A DNA stretch of 64,000 nt from an uncultured Pelagibacteraceae bacterium. GTDB lineage: Bacteria; Pseudomonadota; Alphaproteobacteria; Pelagibacterales; Pelagibacteraceae. Made by a program: the position numbers and the translations under genes. The number at the start of each line of letters is the position of its first letter. Positions within the stretch are counted from its first letter, which is position 1. Below, piece after piece: positions 32,285 to 42,225 of this stretch. The stretch is taken from positions 1-64,000 of the forward strand of contig CACMTO010000002.1 in assembly GCA_902616645.1 (NCBI GenBank), read 5' to 3'. The notes beneath the pieces are model-generated. The model made no database searches and was not told where the DNA came from. It saw only the letters and a program-made list of their open reading frames with translations.

Positions 32285-33941
32285 CAATCTTTTGCTCTTC
32301 CTTTTTTTTTTGTTCGACGTCAATTAAATTTGCGTCAGGAAATTTTTTTAATAAAGTATCATAAATTTTTGATTTTTTAACATTTTCAAAAAGCTCTATC
32401 TTTTTATTTCGCTCTTTTTCTTTTACTGAAATTTCACCTTTTGTTTTACTTAAAGTAATAATCCATCTTTTGTTTGTCCATTCAAATAGTTTCATCGAAA
32501 GATCTTTTACGAAGTTTTTATCTAAATTTTCATTAAAAGAAATTTCTAATCTAAATTCTTCAAAACTTACCAAATTTACGTTTTTTTCAAGTTCGTATTT
32601 AAGTTTCATCTCTTTTTTCTCATTACAAACTACTAAGAGTTCATCAAATGAATTTATAGTTAAATTTCTCTGAGCTTTAATTTCATTTTGTATTTCGGGT
32701 TTAACTTTTTTTTCTTGGGTAACATTTTTAATTTGATTAATTGTATCTTTTTTAAATTCAGAAATTTTATTCTCATCAACAATTTTTTTCTCTGAATTAT
32801 TAATTTTATTTTCCTTTGTAAAATCATTTGGAGTTTTTAACGAGCTGAGATGCATTAATCTTACCAAAAACATTTCAATAGATAAATTTTGATTTGAGAC
32901 GATCTCTAATTCCTCAATTGTTTTTATTGTAAATTGCCAAAACAATATTAAAACGTTATTTTCAATATTATTAGATATATTCTTAATCTTTAAAAACTCA
33001 GCATCATTAAGAGAAAAATTTGTGCTTTCAATTGTCAATGAATTTATATTTTTAAAATAATAAATTAATTCTAAAAAATCATTTATAAAAATTTTTGGCT
33101 CAACACCCTGATTGTATATATCTCTATAAATTTTAATAACCTTTTTTTCATCTCCTTTTAAAATTAACTCAAAAATTTCAATTAATTTTGATTTATCAAA
33201 ATATCCAAAAATTTTTTGGGCAATATCTATATTTAACTCTTCGCCTTTTTCTAAAGTTATTAAACCTCTATCAAGTAATGATAATGCATCCCTTACCGAA
33301 CCCTCTGATAATTTTACAATTAATTTTAAAGCTTCATCTGAAACATTCCCTTTTTCTTTATTTTTTATCTCTTTTAAAAATTCAAAAAGATCTGAGGATT
33401 TTACTCTAGATAAATCAAATCTTTGACATCTGGATACTACGGTTATCGGAATTTTTTTAATTTCGGTAGTTGCAAATATAAATTTGAGATATTCTGGTGG
33501 TTCTTCTAAAGTTTTGAGTAAAGCATTAAAGGCTTGTTTACTTAACATATGAACTTCATCAATTATAAATATTTTGTATTTTGATGATGTTGGTCCGTAT
33601 CTTGAAAATTCTATTAAATCCCTGACATCATCTACACCTGTTTTACTGGCAGCATCCATCTCCAAAACATCTATATGACTGGAATTTGTTATAGCCACAC
33701 AGTTATCGCATTTATTTTTACACTCATTCTCAATTCCATTCTGACAATTAAGTAGCTTTGCTACTATCCTGGCAATTGTCGTCTTCCCAACACCCCGAAT
33801 TCCAGTAAATAAATAAGCATTAGGAACTTTGTTAGCTTTTATAGAATTCATGATTGTCTTTGCGACTACATCTTGACCAATCAAATCATTAAATGTTTGA
33901 GGCCTATATTTTAAAGCTAAAACTTTTGAATTATTTTTCAT
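32277..33941 (-). CDS. dnaX: DNA polymerase III subunit gamma/tau
   Basis: Clamp-loader ATPase. Walker A GIRGVGKTTIA, a C4 zinc site (CQNGIENECKNKCDNC), Walker B IFIIDEVHML, and sensor ATTEIKKIPITVVSRCQRF are visible. The lysine-rich C-terminal third is poorly conserved and would be the tau part. 554 residues. The start codon is only 8 bases from the 3' end of the SRP RNA. Confidence 0.97.
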   Translation of the reverse strand: MKNNSKVLALKYRPQTFNDLIGQDVVAKTIMNSIKANKVPNAYLFTGIRGVGKTTIARIVAKLLNCQNGIENECKNKCDNCVAITNSSHIDVLEMDAASKTGVDDVRDLIEFSRYGPTSSKYKIFIIDEVHMLSKQAFNALLKTLEEPPEYLKFIFATTEIKKIPITVVSRCQRFDLSRVKSSDLFEFLKEIKNKEKGNVSDEALKLIVKLSEGSVRDALSLLDRGLITLEKGEELNIDIAQKIFGYFDKSKLIEIFELILKGDEKKVIKIYRDIYNQGVEPKIFINDFLELIYYFKNINSLTIESTNFSLNDAEFLKIKNISNNIENNVLILFWQFTIKTIEELEIVSNQNLSIEMFLVRLMHLSSLKTPNDFTKENKINNSEKKIVDENKISEFKKDTINQIKNVTQEKKVKPEIQNEIKAQRNLTINSFDELLVVCNEKKEMKLKYELEKNVNLVSFEEFRLEISFNENLDKNFVKDLSMKLFEWTNKRWIITLSKTKGEISVKEKERNKKIELFENVKKSKIYDTLLKKFPDANLIDVEQKKKEEQKIDD

Positions 33942-33949
33942 TTTTAAAA

Positions 33950-34033
33950 GGAGACTAGAACCTGAATAACTGTCTTTACGACTGCTTCCGTTAAGATCTG
34001 GTCGGGTTCAAGCAGCACCCACCTCTAGCCTCC
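33950..34033 (-). ncRNA. ffs: Signal recognition particle 4.5S RNA
   Basis: The minus strand folds into one long hairpin of about 84 nt. The terminal helix GGAGGCUAGA pairs with UCUAGUCUCC along its full length (one G-U). The apical conserved region reads GACCAGAUCU-UAAC-GGAAGCAGUC, which is domain IV with the CAG/GGAAGCAG symmetric loop that binds Ffh. The apex is UAAC, a URRC-type loop, rather than the usual GNAR loop such as GGAA. Location just upstream of dnaX is the usual alphaproteobacterial place. Ends are set by the terminal helix. Confidence 0.9.
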
Positions 34034-34084
34034 AAAGATTATTATATCAGTAAAGATTTCTAATCTACAATAAAAGATAAATAC

Positions 34085-34918
34085 TTATTTTTCTCTTAAT
34101 TTGTCTGCCTCAAAAACACCTAGGACGTGAAAATCTTGACAGTGTAACCCCAATTCTTCCAAAGATTTTTGAACTTTTCTATCCTCGATATGTCCGTCTA
34201 AATCACACAAAAAAAAGTAAGAATCGAATGTATTTTTTTCTGGATAACTTTGTAATTTTGTTAAGTTAACGCCATTAATAGCAAACCCTCCTAAAGATTG
34301 ATATAACGCTGCTGGTTTGCTTTTCAACTTAAATAAAAATGAGGTAATATATTTTTTTTCTTTATCAAATTTAGGCTGATAGACATTTTTCCCCATTATT
34401 AAAAATCTTGTAAAATTACTTTTTTCATTTTCTATATTCTTTTTAATTATCTCAAGATTGTAAGTTTTTGCACTTAAAGAGGATGCAATTGCTGACTTTC
34501 CTTTATCTTTATTTTTTGAGATCATTTCTGCTGATCCAGCGGTGTCAGCTCTCACATGTTCAATAAGTCTATTCTGTTTTATAAATTTGGAGCATTGAGA
34601 TAAAGCTTGTGCGTGAGAATAAACCTCCTTAATTTCAGATATTTTTGTACCTGGAATACCTAGTAAATTGTGCTCAATTTTTAGAAAATATTCAGAATAT
34701 ATATTTAATCTGTATTCAAATATCAAATACTCTATACCAATGTTTCCTGTTATCCTGTTAGATTCAGGAATGATTATTTTTGAATCGTCGTCTTTTGAAG
34801 CTCTTAAAAAACATTCATCAAAGGTTTTACATGGAATTATTTCAGCTTCAGGATTGATAGATAATGCTGCTAAATGTGAATATGCACCATATGTTCCTTG
34901 AAAAAAAAATTTATTCAT
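34085..34918 (-). CDS. pheA: Prephenate dehydratase (monofunctional)
   Basis: Makes phenylpyruvate for phenylalanine. N-terminal QGTYGAYSHLAAL, ESNRITGNIG, the catalytic TRF motif in NFTRFLIMGK, and a C-terminal ACT domain with KPAALYQSLGGFAINGVNLT, which would bind phenylalanine for feedback control. There is no fused chorismate mutase. Length 277. One-base stop/start overlap (TAATG) with kdsB. Confidence 0.95.
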   Translation of the reverse strand: MNKFFFQGTYGAYSHLAALSINPEAEIIPCKTFDECFLRASKDDDSKIIIPESNRITGNIGIEYLIFEYRLNIYSEYFLKIEHNLLGIPGTKISEIKEVYSHAQALSQCSKFIKQNRLIEHVRADTAGSAEMISKNKDKGKSAIASSLSAKTYNLEIIKKNIENEKSNFTRFLIMGKNVYQPKFDKEKKYITSFLFKLKSKPAALYQSLGGFAINGVNLTKLQSYPEKNTFDSYFFLCDLDGHIEDRKVQKSLEELGLHCQDFHVLGVFEADKLREK

Positions 34919-35652
34919 TATGATTTATATTCCATTATCTTTTTTATAGCCACATAATCTTCCATTGTATCTACACCAATTGGTGAATAATTCGCTAGAG
35001 CAACATTAATTTTAATATTGTTATCGAGGGCCCTTAGTTGTTCTAATTTGTTTTTAACTTCATTCTGAGATTGACTCAATGAGATTAATTTTTTTAAAGT
35101 TTCAAAGTTATAACAATAAACACCCAAGTGATGATAGATATTTTCAATATTTCCATCTATTTTTCTCATAAAGTTAATTGCTTCTGGAAACTTTGATTGC
35201 TCTAAACTTTGTTTTGTTTTTACTTTAACAACACTTTTTTCAGCATATAAGTTTTTATTTGATATAACTGAAGCCAATGTGCCCATTTTTGATTTAGTTT
35301 TAATCATATTTCTATGCAAGTTTTTTATATCATCTATATCGATTAACGGTTCATCACCCTGAAGATTTATTACTAAATCAACATTTTTTTTTTCTAATTT
35401 TTGGATAGCCTCGTATATTCTATCAGTTCCACTTTTATGTTTATTGCTAGTTAAAATTGCCTCACCTCCGTTATTTTTAACATCCTCAATAATCTCTTTA
35501 TCTTCAGCAGCCACATATACTTCCCCTAAATTTGCTTTTACTGCCTTCTTAACAACATGAGATATAATTGATAAACCATTAATCTTTAGCAGGGGCTTAC
35601 CTGGCAATCTTGTTGCTTTTAGTCTAGATGGAATTAAGATTAATGTTTTCAT
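34918..35652 (-). CDS. kdsB: 3-deoxy-manno-octulosonate cytidylyltransferase
   Basis: Activates Kdo as CMP-Kdo for WaaA. Nucleotidyltransferase motif PSRLKATRLPGKPLLKI at the start, LQGDEPLI metal site, and YHHLGVYCYNF. Length 244 is normal. It lies opposite the cytochrome c gene in the conserved order cytochrome c / kdsB / pheA. The reaction needs CTP, which is relevant to the missing cmk noted near 44335. Confidence 0.96.
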   Translation of the reverse strand: MKTLILIPSRLKATRLPGKPLLKINGLSIISHVVKKAVKANLGEVYVAAEDKEIIEDVKNNGGEAILTSNKHKSGTDRIYEAIQKLEKKNVDLVINLQGDEPLIDIDDIKNLHRNMIKTKSKMGTLASVISNKNLYAEKSVVKVKTKQSLEQSKFPEAINFMRKIDGNIENIYHHLGVYCYNFETLKKLISLSQSQNEVKNKLEQLRALDNNIKINVALANYSPIGVDTMEDYVAIKKIMEYKS

Positions 35653-35759
35653 TCTTTTTTTTTATAAAATTTTGATTATAAACAGAGGCAATTTTGTACA
35701 TTAAATTATGAGCAATTTTAAATTTATAATGTTATACGTTCAAAATAAATTTTTATAAA

Positions 35760-36299
35760 ATGGATTCTTTTGAAATAAACAAAATAGTTGCTGCAATTTT
35801 ACTGGTAGGGTTGCTAATTATAGGAATTGGAAAGATTTCAAATTTAATTTTTCACGTAGAAAAGCCTAAGAAACCTGGCTACGTAGTTGAAGTAGAACAG
35901 AAAAGTAATGCCTCAGTTTCAGTAGAAACAACTGTGGAAGAAAAAGTTGATATAGCCGCCTTGTTAGCAATGGGAGATATTGCAACTGGAGAAAAAGTTT
36001 TTAAAAAATGTGCTGCATGTCACTCAATAGTCAAAGGTGGAAAAAATAACATTGGCCCTGCACTATACAATGTAGTTAATAGACAAGTCGGGATTGTAAG
36101 TGATTATAAATATTCAAAAGCACTTTCCGGATATGGTAAAAGTTGGACCTTTGAAGAATTAAATGGATATCTAATAAAACCCGCAAAATGGATTAAAGGC
36201 ACTAAGATGGCTTTTGCTGGGTTAAGAAAAGAAAAAGATAGAGCTTCAGTAATTTTATATTTAAATAAAAATTCAGATGAGCCTTTACCGCTACCTTAG
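35760..36299 (+). CDS. Membrane-anchored class I cytochrome c
   Basis: An N-terminal membrane anchor (about residues 10-30) is followed by a linker and a c-type domain. Heme motif CAACHS lies near residue 90, and the probable axial Met is in WIKGTKMAFAGLR. It resembles the CycM/c552 group, which can carry electrons to an aa3 oxidase; the window also encodes such an oxidase. 179 residues. Its 3' end overlaps the convergent argF gene by 9 bases. Confidence 0.92.
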   Translation: MDSFEINKIVAAILLVGLLIIGIGKISNLIFHVEKPKKPGYVVEVEQKSNASVSVETTVEEKVDIAALLAMGDIATGEKVFKKCAACHSIVKGGKNNIGPALYNVVNRQVGIVSDYKYSKALSGYGKSWTFEELNGYLIKPAKWIKGTKMAFAGLRKEKDRASVILYLNKNSDEPLPLP

Positions 36300-37220
36300 T
36301 TTTTCTAAACAATAAAGCAGTATTGATTTTTGTACATGCACTCTGTTTTGTGCTTGATGCCAAACTTTTGATTGTTTACTTAAAAAGACCTTATCATCAA
36401 CCTCTGTGCCTCTTGGCAAACAATGGAGAAGAATGCAATTATTCTTGGAATAACTCATCAATTTTTTATTGATCTTAAATTTCTTAAAATGACTTAATTT
36501 TTTCTTAATATTTACTTTATCATTCATTGATATCACTTTATCAGAAAAGATTACGTCAGCATCTTCTGCAGCCTTAAATGGATCGTTATAGAAAAAAATT
36601 TTATTCTTAGTTCTTTTAATATAGTTCATAATTTTATTACTTGGTTGGTAATTTTTTGGGGAACCAATTTTTAATTTAAAAGAAAACTTTATGGATGCTG
36701 CGATTAAAGAATTTAGAACATTATTTGTGTCCCCGATCCAAGTAATATTTAATTTTGATATTGATCGTTTTTTAATCTCTTCAACGGTAAAAATATCAGA
36801 TAAAATTTGAGACGGGTGGGAGCTTGGACTCAATCCATTTATAATCGGTATAGATAAATATTTTTTGAATTCCTCTAGCTTTTTATCATTATCAGTTCTA
36901 AGCATAAAGGCATTGCCGAAATTTGATAAAATTTTGGCTGTATCTTCAATACTTTCCCCCCCTTTTGATAAGTGTAATTCATCTGGTCTAAGAGTTAAAG
37001 TGCTTCCTCCAAGTTGTTTTATAGCTAGATAAAAACTTAATCGAGTTCTCAAACTTGACTTTTCAAACATTTGAATTAACAACTTACCTTTTAATGGTGC
37101 GCCCTTGTCAATTTCAAGAATACTTAATTTTTTTCTAGAATTTTTTCTTTTTTTGGCATCAATTAATATTTTTCTAAGATCTTTAGCTGGAATTTCACTT
37201 AGGTTTATAAAATGTTTCAT
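36291..37220 (-). CDS. argF: Ornithine carbamoyltransferase
   Basis: Makes citrulline from ornithine and carbamoyl phosphate. Carbamoyl-phosphate site SLRTRLSF, ornithine-binding LLHCLPRGTEV, and HPSQILSDI are present; length 309. It starts right after the argD stop with no gap, so the two arginine genes form an operon. Confidence 0.96.
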   Translation of the reverse strand: MKHFINLSEIPAKDLRKILIDAKKRKNSRKKLSILEIDKGAPLKGKLLIQMFEKSSLRTRLSFYLAIKQLGGSTLTLRPDELHLSKGGESIEDTAKILSNFGNAFMLRTDNDKKLEEFKKYLSIPIINGLSPSSHPSQILSDIFTVEEIKKRSISKLNITWIGDTNNVLNSLIAASIKFSFKLKIGSPKNYQPSNKIMNYIKRTKNKIFFYNDPFKAAEDADVIFSDKVISMNDKVNIKKKLSHFKKFKINKKLMSYSKNNCILLHCLPRGTEVDDKVFLSKQSKVWHQAQNRVHVQKSILLYCLEKLR

Positions 37221-38396
37221 TTATTTATATTTCTCACAAACTTTATCTATAATTTTTATTGCTAAATCAATTTCTTGTTTTTTCACATTCAATGGTGGTA
37301 AAATTCTAACAACATTTTCAGCTGCTTTAATTGTTAATAATTTGTTATCCATTAAAAGTTTAATAAATCTTTTTTGATCTCCATATAACTTAATCCCTAA
37401 TAAAAATCCCTCACCTCTTATTTCTTTAATTATTTTTGGATATTTATTTTTAATAATTATTAATTTTTCAAAAAAATAACTAGAGTTTTTTTTTACTGAA
37501 TTAAGAAATTTTTTTTTGGAAACGATGTCCATTACTGTATTTCCGACTATCATTGCTAAAGGATTTCCTCCAAAAGTTGATCCATGTGTACCTGGTGTCA
37601 TTCCACTTGCAACCTTTTTATTCATTAGCACCGCTCCAATTGGAAAACCTCCTCCAATTCCTTTAGCAATGGGAACAATATCTGGTTTTATTTTTGACTT
37701 TTCAAAAGCAAAAAAATCTCCTGAGCGGCCAACACCACATTGGACTTCATCAAGAATTAGAAGAATTTTTTTTTGATTACAGATTTTTCTCAACCCTTTT
37801 AAACACCAATTTGGTATTACTTTAATTCCGCCCTCTCCCATAATAGTTTCAACCATAATAGCTGCTGTATTTTTCTTAATTTTTTTTTTTAATGATTTGT
37901 GATTACCAAACTCAAAGTGATCAAAACCCCCTATTTTTGGGCCAAAACCCTCTATCATTTTCTTAGACCCACTAGCATAAATGGCAGCTAATGTTCTTCC
38001 ATGAAACGAGTTTTTTACACAAAGTATTCTATTCTTATATGGTTTTCCAATTGAATAGAAATATCGTCTAGCAACTTTTATTGCCGCTTCTGTCGCCTCA
38101 GCTCCACTATTTTGAAATATTACAGAATCTGCGAATGTTTTTTTTGCTAATTTTTTTGCTAATTTTTCACCCTCTGGGATTATAAAAGCATTAGATACAT
38201 GCCAAAGTTTTTTTGACTGTTTGTTAATTGCTTTTATAAGTTCAGGGTGAGCATGACCTAAAGAATTTACGGCAATACCTTGAACAAAATCTAAATATTT
38301 TGCTCCATTAGTTCCATACAAAAAACTTCCTTTTCCTTTAAAGAAGGATATTTTTTTTCTATTATAATTTTTTGCTAAATAGCTCTTAGTTTTCAT
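37221..38396 (-). CDS. argD: Acetylornithine/succinyldiaminopimelate aminotransferase
   Basis: Class III PLP aminotransferase. Start of the fold FLYGTNGAKYLDFVQGIAVNSLGH, NSGAEATEAAIKVAR, ILDEVQCGVGRSG, and the PLP lysine in IVPIAKGIGGGFPIGA. 391 residues. The protein probably serves arginine and perhaps lysine synthesis. Its 166-base upstream gap, shared with gcrA, holds only AT-rich promoter-like sequence. Confidence 0.95.
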   Translation of the reverse strand: MKTKSYLAKNYNRKKISFFKGKGSFLYGTNGAKYLDFVQGIAVNSLGHAHPELIKAINKQSKKLWHVSNAFIIPEGEKLAKKLAKKTFADSVIFQNSGAEATEAAIKVARRYFYSIGKPYKNRILCVKNSFHGRTLAAIYASGSKKMIEGFGPKIGGFDHFEFGNHKSLKKKIKKNTAAIMVETIMGEGGIKVIPNWCLKGLRKICNQKKILLILDEVQCGVGRSGDFFAFEKSKIKPDIVPIAKGIGGGFPIGAVLMNKKVASGMTPGTHGSTFGGNPLAMIVGNTVMDIVSKKKFLNSVKKNSSYFFEKLIIIKNKYPKIIKEIRGEGFLLGIKLYGDQKRFIKLLMDNKLLTIKAAENVVRILPPLNVKKQEIDLAIKIIDKVCEKYK

Positions 38397-38562
38397 TAAA
38401 ACCTTCTAGAACAAAAATATTTAGATACAAGTCTCGATTGAATATTAAATCTAAAAAATTAAATTTTTTTTTGTGCATAACTTAGAATAATTACTTGTTA
38501 GTATATGTAAAATATCAGTATATTGTATAATTATATTTTATTAACACATTATATAGTTATTT

Positions 38563-39057
38563 ATGAGTTGGACCGAGGAAAAAGTTAATAAATTAAAAGA
38601 ACTTTGGGGTAAAGGAAAGACTGCTAGTCAAATTGCCGAAATTATAGGAGGAATAAGTAGAAATGCTGTGATAGGTAAAGCGCACCGATTAAATTTATCA
38701 GCTAAAATTAAGACCAGAGCAGCCACATCTAATGAAAATTTTGATAGTTCAAATCAAGAAAAAAATTCTAAAATTAAAAGAGGAAGAAGAAGTAGGTTTA
38801 AATCCCTTTTGATAGAGCAGGATTTTGAGCCTGAAAACCCTAAACAGTTAGAGGAATTAGACGAAAACACATGTAAGTGGCCTATTGGTCATCCAGATGA
38901 AAAAGATTTTTATTTTTGTGGTAGAACATCTTTGAAAGATTTCTCATATTGTAAACTTCATTTACTTTATGCTTACCAGCCTAAAGGTAAAAAAGAAGAT
39001 ATTGCAGAAAAAGACGAAGTTCCAGAGTTTATTGAAAAAAAAATTAAATCAGCTTAA
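38563..39057 (+). CDS. gcrA: GcrA cell cycle regulator
   Basis: Sigma-70-associated regulator of alphaproteobacteria that responds to CcrM GANTC methylation. The N-terminal HTH begins MSWTEEKVNKLKELWGKG and continues ASQIAEIIGGISRNAVIGKAHR. The C-terminal zinc-like block has CKWPIGHP, FCGRTS and YCKLHLLYA. Length 164 is typical. I see no GANTC site in its own upstream gap. Confidence 0.94.
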   Translation: MSWTEEKVNKLKELWGKGKTASQIAEIIGGISRNAVIGKAHRLNLSAKIKTRAATSNENFDSSNQEKNSKIKRGRRSRFKSLLIEQDFEPENPKQLEELDENTCKWPIGHPDEKDFYFCGRTSLKDFSYCKLHLLYAYQPKGKKEDIAEKDEVPEFIEKKIKSA

Positions 39058-39061
39058 TAAT

Positions 39062-40024
39062 TTAATTTTTTGAGTATTTGTCGGTTGAATATTGGCCTCC
39101 TTCTTTCCACATATAACAATATTTTTTAACTTCTTCGTCAAAAAACCTTTTGCTTGGAATACCAAGCTGAAAATTACTTTTATATTTACCAGATAAAATA
39201 TTATCATATTTCAATAATCTTAATTGATCCTGAGTTAATATTGGTTTTGGCAATAATTCAAATAATTTAGCTGATAAATTAGCTACAAATAAAGGAAAAG
39301 GGATTAAAATTCTTTTTTTATCTATTAATTTTAAAAGCCTTTTCAAAACATCCTCAAAGGTGATCGTTTCTGGGCCGACACACTCAATTATATTTGAGGA
39401 TATATTCTTAGATAACACATGGTAGATTATATCAACTAGATCTGAACAATGTATCGGCATAAATTTAGTTTTTCCATAATAATAAAGGGGGAAAAATGGT
39501 AGATTACTTAACAATGTCATAAAATTTGTTGTAAAATTGTCATCAACAGAATAGACAATAGATGGTCTTAAAATTGTTGCCGCTGGAAAATTTTTTAGTA
39601 TATTGTTCTCTCCTTCTAGTTTACTAATTGCATAGTTAGAGTCTGTTGCTTCATTTATTCCTAAAGCTGATATGTGAATAAACTGCTTTAGATTATATTC
39701 TCTTGTTAATTTTGCTAATATAGAGGGAAATAAAGAATGTATATTTTTAAAAGTATTTCCTTTTTTGTTTTCAAATAAAATACCTATTAAATTAATACAA
39801 ATTTCTGCATTGCTGAACAATTCTCTTATTATTTTTTCATCAAAAATATTTGCCTCTACAATATCTATATACCCTGCATTTGCTTGAGTTTTAATTCTAT
39901 AGCTTTTTTGGTGTAAATTTCTTGTAACTACGGTGACTTTATAGTTATTTTTTGTTAACTTTCTTATTAGATGGGTTCCTATTTGGCCACTGCCACCAAA
40001 AATTAGACAATTTTTTGCTTTCAT
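39062..40024 (-). CDS. NDUFA9-like NAD-dependent epimerase/dehydratase
   Basis: Atypical short-chain dehydrogenase. Nucleotide motif FGGSGQIGTHLIRKL at residues 9-23, GILFENKKGNTF, and YAISKLEGENNIL, followed by the RPSIVYSVDDNF block of the complex I NDUFA9 group. It likely associates with NADH dehydrogenase or ubiquinone metabolism. 320 residues. Divergent from rnd with a 16-base gap. Confidence 0.87.
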   Translation of the reverse strand: MKAKNCLIFGGSGQIGTHLIRKLTKNNYKVTVVTRNLHQKSYRIKTQANAGYIDIVEANIFDEKIIRELFSNAEICINLIGILFENKKGNTFKNIHSLFPSILAKLTREYNLKQFIHISALGINEATDSNYAISKLEGENNILKNFPAATILRPSIVYSVDDNFTTNFMTLLSNLPFFPLYYYGKTKFMPIHCSDLVDIIYHVLSKNISSNIIECVGPETITFEDVLKRLLKLIDKKRILIPFPLFVANLSAKLFELLPKPILTQDQLRLLKYDNILSGKYKSNFQLGIPSKRFFDEEVKKYCYMWKEGGQYSTDKYSKN

Positions 40025-40040
40025 ATATACATGTTTAAAA

Positions 40041-40658
40041 ATGAATATTGATATTAAATTACATCAAAAAGATATACCAGCTGACATAGATCTAAGCAAA
40101 TATAAATCTTTAGGTATAGATTGTGAAATGGCAGGCCTAAATGTTTTTAGAGACCCTTTGTATCTTGTTCAAATATCTAGTGGAAATTTTGATGCACATA
40201 TTGTTCAATTAGATAGAGATAATTTTGATGCTCCAAATTTAAAAAAATTATTAGACAACAAGGACATTGTGAAAATATTTCATTATGCCAGAGCAGACAT
40301 AGCACATATTAAACATTATCTTAATGTTGATGTCGATAATATCCAGTGTACAAAATTACAAAGTAAGATTTGTAGAAGTTATAGCGACAATCATTCTCTT
40401 AAAACATTAATAAAAGAATTTGTAAATGTGGATGTAAGTAAACAGTTTCAAAGCTCAGATTTTGGTGGAGATTTATCACCGGCACAATTAAAATATTGTG
40501 CTAATGATGTAATATATCTACACAAAATAAATACAGAACTAACTAAAATACTCACAAGAGAGAATAGGATCAACTTGTACAACGATTGTCTAAAATTTTT
40601 AAAAACAAGAGTTGAGCTTGATCTAGCACAATTTAAAGATGACATTTGGGCTCACTAA
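40041..40658 (+). CDS. rnd: Ribonuclease D, short form
   Basis: DEDDy 3'-5' exoribonuclease. Exo I motif GIDCEMAGL, Exo II HYARADIAHI, Exo III YCANDVIYL. At 205 residues it has only the nuclease domain and lacks the HRDC domains of E. coli RNase D, as usual in alphaproteobacteria. It may trim tRNA 3' ends, relevant to the tRNA-mRNA junctions in this window. The next gene starts at the following base. Confidence 0.92.
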   Translation: MNIDIKLHQKDIPADIDLSKYKSLGIDCEMAGLNVFRDPLYLVQISSGNFDAHIVQLDRDNFDAPNLKKLLDNKDIVKIFHYARADIAHIKHYLNVDVDNIQCTKLQSKICRSYSDNHSLKTLIKEFVNVDVSKQFQSSDFGGDLSPAQLKYCANDVIYLHKINTELTKILTRENRINLYNDCLKFLKTRVELDLAQFKDDIWAH

Positions 40659-41630
40659 ATGAATAAAAAAGATTTTAAAAAAATTGGTAAAAACGTTATA
40701 GAGCTTGAGATACAAGCTTTAAGAAAATTAAAAAATTCAATTAATAATTCTTTTAACCAAGCCGTTGAGGCAATAGTAAAATGCCCATCAAAGATAATAT
40801 TTTGTGGAGTTGGAAAATCCTCAAAAATTTCTGCAAAACTAAGCGCTACTTTTTCATCTGTTGGCTGTCCCTCTTTTGTATTATCAGGAGCTGAAGCGAG
40901 TCACGGTGATATGGGTAGTATTCAAAAAAAAGATATTCTAATTTTGATTAGTTACTCTGGTGAAACTCAAGAGTTAAAAAATGTTATTCAATTTGCTAAC
41001 AGAAACAGAATTACGATAATTGGTATTGTTTCCAACAAAAACTCTACTTTATATAAAGCTTCAGATATTAAAATTTATATACCTGAAGTAAAAGAAGCTG
41101 GTCACGGTATTGTTCCTACTTCTAGTACAACATCTGCAATGGCTATGGGGGACGCACTCGCAATTGCATCTATGGAATATAAAAAATTTGGAAAACTTGA
41201 CTTCAAGAAATTTCATCCATCAGGTAATTTAGGAAATAAATTAAAAACTGTCGAAGATTTAATGATTGTTAAGAATGATATCCCATTCATAAATCAAGAC
41301 AAATCAATTAAAGATGGTTTAAAAATTTTAAATTCCAAAAAACTTGGTGTTTTAATTGCTAGAGATAAAAAGAATTTCACAACAGGGATATTTACTGATG
41401 GGGATATTAAAAGAGCAATACAAAAAAACAATAATATAGTTGAAAAAAAAATTAAATCTTTTATGACCAAAAATCCTATAAGTATAGAGAAAGACACTCT
41501 TGCTGTGAAAGCTTTAGACATAATGAACGAAAAAAAAATCACATGTTTATGTGTTTATAAAGAAAATAAAAAAAGAAAAACTATAGGAATTATACATATA
41601 CACAATATCCTCGAAACAAATATTAAATAA
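40659..41630 (+). CDS. kdsD: D-arabinose 5-phosphate isomerase
   Basis: First step of Kdo synthesis. SIS domain with CGVGKSSKISAKL, SGAEASHGDMG and SYSGETQEL, HPSGNLGNKL at its end, then two CBS domains in the C-terminal 120 residues. 323 residues. It heads the run kdsD-lptC-lptB. Confidence 0.95.
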   Translation: MNKKDFKKIGKNVIELEIQALRKLKNSINNSFNQAVEAIVKCPSKIIFCGVGKSSKISAKLSATFSSVGCPSFVLSGAEASHGDMGSIQKKDILILISYSGETQELKNVIQFANRNRITIIGIVSNKNSTLYKASDIKIYIPEVKEAGHGIVPTSSTTSAMAMGDALAIASMEYKKFGKLDFKKFHPSGNLGNKLKTVEDLMIVKNDIPFINQDKSIKDGLKILNSKKLGVLIARDKKNFTTGIFTDGDIKRAIQKNNNIVEKKIKSFMTKNPISIEKDTLAVKALDIMNEKKITCLCVYKENKKRKTIGIIHIHNILETNIK

Positions 41631-41631
41631 A

Positions 41632-42225
41632 ATGAACAAAAAATTATTGGTTCAAATCACGTTATTAGTTATAATTTTATCTACAATTTCGACTTCATAC
41701 GTAATTTTTTTTCAAAAACCATCTATAAAAGATAAAGAAATTTCAAATGATAATACCCAAAATCAAAAAAAAAATGACAACCAAATCAACGATCTAAAAT
41801 ATTTTTCTAGAGATGAAAAGGGAAATTCCTACTTACTAAATGCTAAAACCGGTTATCCTGATGAAGAAAACAATTATATTATAAATTTAAAAAGTGTGGA
41901 TGCAAAAATTACTTTTGATGAAAATAATCAAATTATTGTTACCTCTGACAAAGCAGTTTATAATAATTCTACTTATGACACAGAATTTTTGGGAAATGTA
42001 ATAATTAACTATAATGAACACAAATTGACAACAAATAAAATGAATGCCTTAATTTCAAAAAACATAGCAATTTTATCTGGAAATGTAGTATATAATAATA
42101 GTTTAACTAAGCTTTATGCAGACAAAATAGAATATGATTTGATAGAAAGAAAATCAAAAATTTCTATGTTTGATAAAAACAAAAAAGTTAAAGTTACTCA
42201 TACTAATAATAATGGCATTAATTAA
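41632..42225 (+). CDS. lptC: LPS export ABC transporter periplasmic protein LptC
   Basis: Bitopic protein with one N-terminal helix (about residues 5-25) and a periplasmic OstA-like beta-jellyroll. Blocks NSYLLNAKTG, IIVTSDKAVYNNSTY and FLGNVIINYNEHKL fit LptC. It receives LPS from the inner-membrane transporter and passes it across the periplasm. It overlaps lptB by 14 bases. The separate LptA gene often found between lptC and lptB is absent here. Confidence 0.82.
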   Translation: MNKKLLVQITLLVIILSTISTSYVIFFQKPSIKDKEISNDNTQNQKKNDNQINDLKYFSRDEKGNSYLLNAKTGYPDEENNYIINLKSVDAKITFDENNQIIVTSDKAVYNNSTYDTEFLGNVIINYNEHKLTTNKMNALISKNIAILSGNVVYNNSLTKLYADKIEYDLIERKSKISMFDKNKKVKVTHTNNNGIN

